Source: Jatrophihabitans sp. (GTDB lineage: Bacteria > Actinomycetota > Actinomycetes > Mycobacteriales > Jatrophihabitantaceae). Taken from it: a stretch of 64,000 nucleotides of DNA. Within the stretch, counting starts at the first letter, position 1, and each line of letters starts with the position of its first letter. A program made the position numbers and the translations under genes. The notes below the pieces were generated by a model. That model did not search any database and was not told the DNA's origin. It saw nothing but the letters and a program-made list of their open reading frames with translations. Below are positions 58,438 to 64,000 of the stretch, one piece after another. The stretch covers positions 159,673 to 223,672 of the forward strand of contig DASWNX010000017.1 of the NCBI GenBank assembly GCA_036399055.1. The letters run 5' to 3'.

Positions 58438-59826
58438 CTATAGCGGCCTGACAGCATCACGGTCGGCGACCCGTTCAGCGCTGGCAGGGGCGGCGTTCGG
58501 CACCGCAGACGGCAGAGCGCTCGGCGTCCGGCCGACCGGAGCGAATGGGTCGGTGTCCCGGGCGAACAGGTACACCGCCCCGGTGATGAGGTAGGCGACT
58601 CCGATCACCGTCACCGCGGTGGTGGACTTGCCGTTCTCGGGCAGGGCAAGCGCGGTGAGCACCCCGGCCGACACGAAGATCACGTTGAACAGGGTGTCGT
58701 AGAGCGAGAACACCCGGCCCCGGTAGTCATCGGCCACCCGCTGCGCGATCAGGGTGTCGACGCAGATCTTCACCCCCTGAGCGGCCAGGCCCAGCAGGGC
58801 GGCGGCCGGCAGGAAGGTCTGCAGCTTGAAGGGCAGCCCGAGCGTCAACTCCACGACCCCGGCGAGCATCAGCAACGCCGCCGGCCACCGGGTGTAGCCG
58901 ATCCGGCGGGCCGCGATCGGGGTCAGCAGGGCGGCCAGGCCGCCGCCGAGCGCGATCGCGGCCACCACCTGGCCCAGGCCCGGCAGTCCCGCCCGGAACA
59001 CCCCGGCGTCGGAGAAGTAGTTACGAAAGAGCAGCAGGGTGCTGATCGCGGTGACCCCGTAGGCGAAGCGGTGCACGCCGATCACCGCGAAGGCGCGCAG
59101 CACCGACGGGTGCGAGCGGATGTGCCGGGCCCCGTCGGCCAGCCCGGTGAGCACGTTGCTCACCGACTCCGAGTGCTCGCGGGTGTCGGCGTCCGGGCCG
59201 AGCTGCAGGAGGCGAAAGCCCGACGCGCGCCAGCCGGCCAGCGCGTAGGACGCCGCGGCCCCCAGCGCCACCAGGGCGTAACCGACGTTGCCGCCGCCCA
59301 GCAGCGCGCGCAGCGTGATCGCCAGGGCCCCGCCGGTCGCGGCCACCACGGCGCCGGTGGTGGTGGACACCGCGTTGGCGGTGATCAGCCGTTCAGGCTC
59401 GACCACGTGCGGCTGGGAAGCCGACAGCGCCGACAGCACGAACCGGTTCACCGAGATGACCACCAGCGCGCTGAGGTAGAACGGCAAGCCGTGCACGCCC
59501 AGGGCCATCTCGGCGGCCACCCCGCAGACCAGCAGCGTCCGGATCAGGTTGGCGCCGAGCAGCACGCGCTGGCGTGACCAGCGGTCCAACAGCACGCCGG
59601 CGAACGGGCCCAGCACCGAATAGGGCAGCAGCAGCACCGCGAAACCGGCCGCGATGTCGGCGGCGTGCGCCTGGCGCTCGGGGTTGAACAGGATGGTTCC
59701 GGCCAGTGAGGCCTGGAACACCCCGTCGGCGAACTGGCCGAACAGCCGCACCGACAGCAGTCGACGGAAGTCCAGCCGGGCCAGCAGGGGCTGGACCGGG
59801 CGCGGGGGTACGTCCAGGGATGTCAA
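58438..59826 (-). CDS. MFS transporter
   Basis: 462-aa major facilitator with about 12 helices. Starts (TTG 59826, with GAAGG 8 bases upstream) MTSLDVPPRPVQPLLARLDFRRL, then GQFADGVFQASLAG, LLPYSVLGPFAGVLLDRWSRQRVLLG (motif A-like, about 58-83) and LADGARHIRSHPSVLRAF near 222. C-terminal tail ~35 residues low-complexity. Most like proton-driven drug exporters, but no substrate is predicted. Convergent with cca, divergent from yqgE. Confidence 0.85.
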   Translation of the reverse strand: MTSLDVPPRPVQPLLARLDFRRLLSVRLFGQFADGVFQASLAGTILFNPERQAHAADIAAGFAVLLLPYSVLGPFAGVLLDRWSRQRVLLGANLIRTLLVCGVAAEMALGVHGLPFYLSALVVISVNRFVLSALSASQPHVVEPERLITANAVSTTTGAVVAATGGALAITLRALLGGGNVGYALVALGAAASYALAGWRASGFRLLQLGPDADTREHSESVSNVLTGLADGARHIRSHPSVLRAFAVIGVHRFAYGVTAISTLLLFRNYFSDAGVFRAGLPGLGQVVAAIALGGGLAALLTPIAARRIGYTRWPAALLMLAGVVELTLGLPFKLQTFLPAAALLGLAAQGVKICVDTLIAQRVADDYRGRVFSLYDTLFNVIFVSAGVLTALALPENGKSTTAVTVIGVAYLITGAVYLFARDTDPFAPVGRTPSALPSAVPNAAPASAERVADRDAVRPL

Positions 59827-59918
59827 CTATTCGCCTTCTTCTCGAGCTGCCGCAGCCGCTCGTCCTTACTCCGTTCGACGCATGAGCCCTCGACGTTAGC
59901 CCGCGGAGAGCGGTATTG

Positions 59919-60512
59919 GTGCAGGATGTAACGGTGCCCGCCGAACCAAGCTGGCAGTTGCCGCCCGCTGCCCACCGCCTGCTGATAGCCGCGCCGTCGC
60001 TGGCCGATCCGGAGTTCTTCCGCACCGTGGTGTTCCTGATCGAGCACGACGACACCGGCACCGTGGGGGTGATCATCAACCGGCCCTCGCACACCCCGGT
60101 CGGTCACATCCTGCCCAACTGGGAGGAAGTGATGAGCGAGCCATCGGTGGTCTTCAACGGCGGCCCCGTTCAGCGCGACGGCGCCCTGGGCCTGGGCCGG
60201 CTGTCCAGCTCGACCGACGCCGGAAACGGCCTGCGGGCGGTCAGCGGCGGCCTGGCCCTGGTCGACCTCGACGCCGAGCCGGCCGAGGTCGCGCTCGGCG
60301 CGCAGAGCCTGCGGGTGTTCGCCGGCCACGCCGGCTGGGGGGTAGGCCAACTGCAGGCCGAGATCGCCGCCGGCGGTTGGTTCGTGGTCGCCGGCGGCCT
60401 GGACGACGTGTTCTCCCAGAATCCGGGCGTCCTGTGGCGCACGGTGCTGCGCCGCCAGCCGGCGCCGCTGTCACTGCTGTCGACGTTTCCGGTGGACGTC
60501 GGCCTGAACTAG
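59919..60512 (+). CDS. YqgE/AlgH family protein
   Basis: 197 aa from GTG 59919 (GGAGAG eight bases upstream; a TTG directly before is an alternative). Typical DUF179 sequence: LLIAAPSLADPEFFRTVVFLIEHDDTGTVGVIINRPSHTPVG, FNGGPVQRDGALGL and VFAGHAGWGVGQLQAEIA, GGWFVV. Conserved but poorly understood; no membrane or catalytic motif. The stop codon region is tandemly duplicated. Confidence 0.9.
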   Translation: MQDVTVPAEPSWQLPPAAHRLLIAAPSLADPEFFRTVVFLIEHDDTGTVGVIINRPSHTPVGHILPNWEEVMSEPSVVFNGGPVQRDGALGLGRLSSSTDAGNGLRAVSGGLALVDLDAEPAEVALGAQSLRVFAGHAGWGVGQLQAEIAAGGWFVVAGGLDDVFSQNPGVLWRTVLRRQPAPLSLLSTFPVDVGLN

Positions 60513-60531
60513 CGCGGGCCTGAACTAGCGC
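60501..60531. repeat. Tandem duplication across the yqgE stop
   Basis: GGCCTGAACTAGCGC at 60501-60515 and 60517-60531 (period 16); the first contains the stop TAG at 60510-60512. Confidence 0.9.
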
Positions 60532-60687
60532 CTGCTCGGCATGCGCCCGGCCGCCGCCCGTTCGAGGTCGCCGTTGCCTGATCGCAATGTATGAGCGATG
60601 CAACCGACAGCGCTGCTCCGCGTCCACTCTTCAGTGCGGCAAAGCCGACCATCCGGTCAGGCACCGCATCCCTTAAGGAGTGGTGCC

Positions 60688-61923
60688 ATGCGCACTGTCG
60701 TGCGTCTTCTCATCGGCTGCTCACTGGTGGCCGGGCTCTGCGTCACGGCGCCGGCGGTCTCAGCCGCGCCGGTCAGTCCAGCGGCGGCCCCGAATCTGGC
60801 AGGCAGCTTCGAGCCGGTCGCTGCCAAGCGGGTGCTCGACACCCGATCCGGCCTCGGCGGCTTCAAAGGATTGGTGGCTCCGGGTCAGACCGTGACCGTC
60901 AACCTGTCCCAGGCCCGCCCGAACGCGAACCCGGTGTCGGCGGCGGTCATCGACGTCACGGTGCCCACGCCCGCGCCGGCCGGCTCGCTGTCGGTGTTCC
61001 CCGGCGGCACGTCCTGGGACGGCCGGGTGACGATGTCACTGACCGGCGGCGGCACCATCCAGCAGCAGTTGACGGTGCGGCTCGGCGCTGACGGGGCCGT
61101 GACGATCCGCAGCAACGCAGTCCGCTCCACCCACATCCTGGTCGACGCCCTGGGCTTCTACGTCGCCGGCACACCCAGTCAGCCCGGCATGCTCGACACC
61201 AGCAAGAACCTGCGGGTGCTCGACACCCGTGCCGGAAACCCGCTGCTTCCGGGCGGCAGGATCACCCTGGCCATGCTCGGGCGCCCCCTGCCCGCCAGCG
61301 GCGCCAGCGCCGTGGTGCTGAACATCGCCGTGCTGTCGGCACGCACGACCGGCATGCTGAGCATCACCGACAGCGGCGGTGGCCAGGCCACCAAGCATCT
61401 GCGGTTCCTCGGAAACTCGGGCACGCCGCAGACGATGCAGACCCAACGCGTGGTCAAGCTCGGCAGCGACGGCAAGCTCACCTTCACCCAGTCGAGCAGC
61501 TCCGGCGTGCACCTGGTCATCGACTTCGCCGGGTACTTCCTGCCGGGCCCGGTGGCCGACGAGGGTGGCTATGTCGCCCTGAGCCCGCGATCGCTCTACG
61601 GCGGCCAGCGGATCGTGCTTCACCACCGCACGCCGACCAACGTGGCGGTGACGCCGGCCTTGGCCTCGCAGGCCTCGGCGTACAACATCGTGGTCTCCAC
61701 CGACCGGCCGGGACAGCCGAGCCTGCTCGGGCTCTATAACGCAGACGCCCCCTGGAGCGGCTCGGCCACGGTCTCGTCCTCACCGGCACTGCAGCCCAGC
61801 GAGCTGACCGTGGCCGCGGGCGCACACGGCACCATCGCCTTGCGCAACCTCTACGACGCCCCGGAAACCTGGTTGCACGCCTACGTCACCGGCTATTACT
61901 ACAAGCTCCCAGCGACCGCCTGA
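60688..61923 (+). CDS. Secreted RVLDTR-repeat protein 1
   Basis: 411 aa, ATG 60688 with AAGGAG upstream. Signal peptide MRTVVRLLIGCSLVAGLC to about residue 26 (AVSAAP). Then three tandem beta-sandwich-like repeats of ~115-120 residues: repeat 1 has RVLDTRSGLGG at 48-58 and ends VDALGFYV near 152-159; repeat 2 has RVLDTRAGNPLLPGG at 176-190 and ends IDFAGYFL near 278-285; repeat 3 lacks the RVLDTR box and ends YVTGYYYKL near the C terminus. RVLDTR repeats occur in many secreted actinobacterial proteins; role unknown. No cell-wall sorting or lipid anchor. Its paralogue follows. Confidence 0.85.
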   Translation: MRTVVRLLIGCSLVAGLCVTAPAVSAAPVSPAAAPNLAGSFEPVAAKRVLDTRSGLGGFKGLVAPGQTVTVNLSQARPNANPVSAAVIDVTVPTPAPAGSLSVFPGGTSWDGRVTMSLTGGGTIQQQLTVRLGADGAVTIRSNAVRSTHILVDALGFYVAGTPSQPGMLDTSKNLRVLDTRAGNPLLPGGRITLAMLGRPLPASGASAVVLNIAVLSARTTGMLSITDSGGGQATKHLRFLGNSGTPQTMQTQRVVKLGSDGKLTFTQSSSSGVHLVIDFAGYFLPGPVADEGGYVALSPRSLYGGQRIVLHHRTPTNVAVTPALASQASAYNIVVSTDRPGQPSLLGLYNADAPWSGSATVSSSPALQPSELTVAAGAHGTIALRNLYDAPETWLHAYVTGYYYKLPATA

Positions 61924-62131
61924 CCCTGCTGACCGTGCGGTAGTCCTCTAGGAAACGCATTGTGCGGCCCGAATCCGCGTTGAGATGGCCTCAGCGCGCG
62001 GATTCGGGTCGCACAATGACGTCTTGAACGGGGCATCGTGAACGGCGCAGGGCAACCTTGGGAGGTCTCAGACGTCTAAGTAGTGAGGGTCACATCGGCC
62101 TTCGCCTCGCACGCACCTGAGGAGTGCCGCC
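61924..62131 (+). other. Intergenic region with hairpin copy 1
   Basis: Non-coding, 208 bases, contains the 61-nt hairpin (separate entry) and, after it, the ribosome site of the second paralogue. No other feature. Confidence 0.5.
61958..62018. repeat. 61-nt hairpin, copy 1
   Basis: CATTGTGCGGCCCGAATCCG (61958-61977) pairs with CGGATTCGGGTCGCACAATG (61999-62018); one G-T wobble-type position. Inner TGAG/CTCA (about 61981-61984 / 61989-61992... ) closes a short loop ATGGC. Follows the stop of RVLDTR gene 1 by ~35 bases. Not followed by a T run. Confidence 0.9.
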
Positions 62132-63421
62132 ATGGGCAAGATCTCGCGACTTGCGATGGGCTGCTCGCTGATCGTCGGACTGCTGACGAGTCCACCGGTC
62201 TCAGCCGCCTCCCAGACGTCCGCCTCCCAGACGGCCGCCTCCCAGACGTCCGCGCCGATCGCCTCCGCCGCCCCCGTCAGCCCGCTGGCCGGGTCGGGTA
62301 CCGCCGGGGCGTACCACCAGGTCGCCGCCACCCGGGTGCTGGACACCCGTTCCGGCCTGGGCGGCTACCGGGGCCTGGTGAGCCCTGGCCGCACCGTGAC
62401 CTTCAAGGCGGGGTCCACGAACTCATGGCAGGCGGCGGTCCTCGACGTCACGGTGCCCACCCCCGCGCCGGCCGGCTCGCTGTCGGTGTACCCGAGCGGC
62501 ACGTCCTGGGACGGCCGGGTGACGATGACGCTGACCGGCGGCGGCAACATCCAGCAGCAGTTGACGGTCCGCCTGGGCTCCGACGGCGGCGTGACGATCC
62601 GCAGCAACGCCCGCTACCCCACGCACATCCTGGTCGACGTCCTGGGCTACTACTGGGCCGGAACCGCCACCCTGGAGGGCATGTTCGCTCCCGCGAACGG
62701 CCGGGTGCTCGACACCCGCAACGGGATCGGCGCGCCCAGGGCAGCCGTCGGAGCGGGCAAGAAGGTCACCGTCGCCCTTCCCGGGCGCGGCGGCATCCCG
62801 GCCGGCGGAGCCATCGCCGTGATCGCGAATGTGGCGGTGCTGGCGCCGCGCAGCACCGGGCAGTTGGTGGTCACCGACGGCGATGGCAGCCTGGCGACCC
62901 CCCGGCTGCGCTTCGTGGGACATCAGACAACCCCGCAGACCATGCAGACCCAGCGGATCGTGAACCTCGGCAGCGACGGCGCCCTCACTTTCACCAACAG
63001 CAGCGCCAGCAGCGTCCAGCTGGTCGTCGACGTGTTCGGCTACTTCGTGCGCGACAGCGCTGAAGGGGCTTCCGGCGACGGTTTAGGCTCCTACGTCCCG
63101 CTGTCCCCGCAGCCGGTGACGGCCTTGGTGCTGCACGGCCGCGCACCCGGCGGGCTCTACCTGCCGGCTGGGGACAGGGCTCTGGCGATCAACCTTGTGG
63201 TGACCACCGACCGGCCGGGGCAATCCGTCGCACTCGGCATTCACGCCCCGCACCACCCGTGGACCGGGTCGCCGGTGGTCTCGTCCTCGGCGTGGCTGCA
63301 GCCCACCGAGCTAACGGTCGACGCGAGCGCGGGGAGCGTCCTGATCCGCAGCCTGATCGACACCGACGTCGCTCTGCATTGCTACATCACCGGCCTTTAC
63401 TGGCTCCCGCACGGCGTCTAG
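62132..63421 (+). CDS. Secreted RVLDTR-repeat protein 2
   Basis: 429 aa, ATG 62132 with GAGGAG upstream. Signal peptide to about residue 26 (GLLTSPPVSAAS), then a repeated SQTSA/SQTAA segment from a 15-bp DNA repeat, and the same three-repeat architecture: RVLDTRSGLGG at 68-78, RVLDTRNGIGAP at 191-202, a third repeat without the box and ending CYITGLYWLPHGV. Shares long identical stretches with protein 1 (VPTPAPAGSLSV, GTSWDGRVTM, QQQLTVRLG, TPQTMQTQR). A tandem paralogue arisen by duplication. Confidence 0.85.
   Translation: MGKISRLAMGCSLIVGLLTSPPVSAASQTSASQTAASQTSAPIASAAPVSPLAGSGTAGAYHQVAATRVLDTRSGLGGYRGLVSPGRTVTFKAGSTNSWQAAVLDVTVPTPAPAGSLSVYPSGTSWDGRVTMTLTGGGNIQQQLTVRLGSDGGVTIRSNARYPTHILVDVLGYYWAGTATLEGMFAPANGRVLDTRNGIGAPRAAVGAGKKVTVALPGRGGIPAGGAIAVIANVAVLAPRSTGQLVVTDGDGSLATPRLRFVGHQTTPQTMQTQRIVNLGSDGALTFTNSSASSVQLVVDVFGYFVRDSAEGASGDGLGSYVPLSPQPVTALVLHGRAPGGLYLPAGDRALAINLVVTTDRPGQSVALGIHAPHHPWTGSPVVSSSAWLQPTELTVDASAGSVLIRSLIDTDVALHCYITGLYWLPHGV
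62207..62251. repeat. 15-bp tandem repeat, start of protein 2
   Basis: Three 15-bp units GCCTCCCAGACGTCC (62207-62221, 62222-62236 with one or two changes, 62237-62251), encoding the SQTS/A repeat after the signal peptide. Confidence 0.9.
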
Positions 63422-63432
63422 CCCGGGAAACG

Positions 63433-63493
63433 CATTGTGCGGCCCGAATCCGCGTTGAGATGGCCTCAGCGCGCGGATTCAGGCCGCACAATG
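63433..63493. repeat. 61-nt hairpin, copy 2
   Basis: Same element as 61958-62018, identical in 59 of 61 positions, both differences in the 3' arm. Follows the stop of RVLDTR gene 2 by ~11 bases. Confidence 0.9.
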
Positions 63494-63516
63494 GCGTGCC
63501 TGGCTAGGACAGCCGA

Positions 63517-64000
63517 CTAGCGCTCGATGTCGCCGCGGATGAAGGCCTCGACCTTGTCGCGAGCGGTGTCGTCGTCGTACTGCTCCGGCGGGGACTTCAT
63601 GAAGTAGGACGACGCCGACAGGATCGGGCCGCCGATGCCCCGGTCCTTGGCGATCTTGGCCGCGCGCAGCGCGTCGATGATGATGCCGGCCGAGTTCGGG
63701 GAGTCCCAGACCTCGAGCTTGTACTCCAGGTTCAGCGGCACCTCGCCGAAGGCGCGGCCCTCGAGCCGGACGTAGGCCCACTTGCGGTCATCGAGCCACT
63801 GGACGTAGTCCGACGGGCCGATGTGGACGTTGCGGGCGCCGAGGTCGTGCTTCATGTTCGAGGTGACGGCCTGGGTCTTGGAGATCTTCTTCGACTCCAG
63901 CCGGTCGCGCTCGAGCATGTTCTTGAAGTCCATGTTGCCGCCGACGTTGAGCTGGTAGGTGCGGTCGAGCACCACGCCCCGGTCCTCGAACAGCTTGGCC
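63517..64000 (-). CDS. ino1: Inositol-3-phosphate synthase, C-terminal part (cut by window edge)
   Basis: At least 160 codons, 5' end beyond the window. Converts glucose-6-phosphate to myo-inositol-3-phosphate for mycothiol and phosphatidylinositol, typical of actinobacteria. Visible: [36 protein letters not shown] (with catalytic Lys), [18 protein letters not shown] and [31 protein letters not shown], with a short tail ending FIRGDIER. The first codons shown in a track start at a GTG inside the frame; the real gene begins upstream of base 64000. Confidence 0.95.
   Translation of the reverse strand, partial: AKLFEDRGVVLDRTYQLNVGGNMDFKNMLERDRLESKKISKTQAVTSNMKHDLGARNVHIGPSDYVQWLDDRKWAYVRLEGRAFGEVPLNLEYKLEVWDSPNSAGIIIDALRAAKIAKDRGIGGPILSASSYFMKSPPEQYDDDTARDKVEAFIRGDIER

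Noticed and set aside
59823-60350. Frame whose stop overlaps the MFS start
   Set aside because: Antisense to yqgE for most of its length and no usable start codon in the short unique part.
61958-63493. The two hairpins as rho-independent terminators or CRISPR repeats
   Set aside because: No T tract follows, and there are only two copies far apart with a gene between them.

Overview
The window is high-GC actinobacterial (Actinomycetota) chromosome around the replication origin. The diagnosis rests on the gene set: rpmH, rnpA, yidD, yidC, jag, rsmG, parA and parB on one side, dnaA, gnd, recF, DUF721, gyrB, gyrA, DUF3566, DLW-39 and tRNA-Ile/tRNA-Ala on the other, plus crgA, the proteasome activator Bpa, NAD-GDH of the 180-kDa type, MurT/GatD and a C-terminally proline/alanine-rich YidC. 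Frequent GTG/TTG starts and strong GC bias fit. A member of the Frankiales/Jatrophihabitantales/Sporichthyales neighbourhood is my guess, but the sequence alone does not fix the genus.

Layout. 1-8.1 kb: central metabolism (GDPD phosphodiesterase, RsbW-like ATPase, giant NAD-glutamate dehydrogenase, NAD malic enzyme). 8.1-11.9 kb: a divergent universal-stress-protein / CtpE-like P-type ATPase pair. 12-17.2 kb: phenylalanine aminotransferase, GDT1-type transporter, DUF4446, prephenate dehydratase, orphan GroES-like protein, PitA. 17.4-22.2 kb: HAD phosphatase, Bpa, quinone oxidoreductase, histidine ammonia-lyase, PabA/TrpG. 22.2-29 kb: cell-envelope and division cluster (56-aa membrane protein, class E sortase, DUF881, CrgA, rhomboid, cyclophilin, lipoprotein, GatD, MurT). 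29-31.5 kb: small genes and the two tRNAs. 31.5-41.4 kb: gyrA (with an intein), gyrB, DUF721, recF, gnd, oriC candidate, dnaA. 41.5-47.8 kb: rpmH to parB. 47.8-60.5 kb: nitroreductase, alanine aminotransferase, GNAT, thioredoxin system, MurJ, DUF6049, NUDIX, CCA-adding enzyme, MFS, YqgE. 60.6-63.5 kb: two paralogous secreted RVLDTR proteins, each followed by a near-identical 61-nt hairpin. The window ends inside inositol-3-phosphate synthase.

Main points to look at: (i) dnaN is absent from its expected place between dnaA and gnd/recF, which is occupied by a ~405-bp DnaA-box region; (ii) GyrA carries a 182-residue mini-intein directly after the catalytic Tyr; (iii) at least six gene junctions carry a short perfect or near-perfect tandem duplication that includes a stop codon (or a start codon); (iv) three copies of a GTG-bearing repeat sit in frame at the 5' end of the CCA-adding enzyme; (v) the paired secreted RVLDTR genes and their hairpins look like a recent gene-plus-hairpin duplication. 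No CRISPR array, insertion sequence or prophage was seen. All family assignments were made by eye from motifs; no database search was run.
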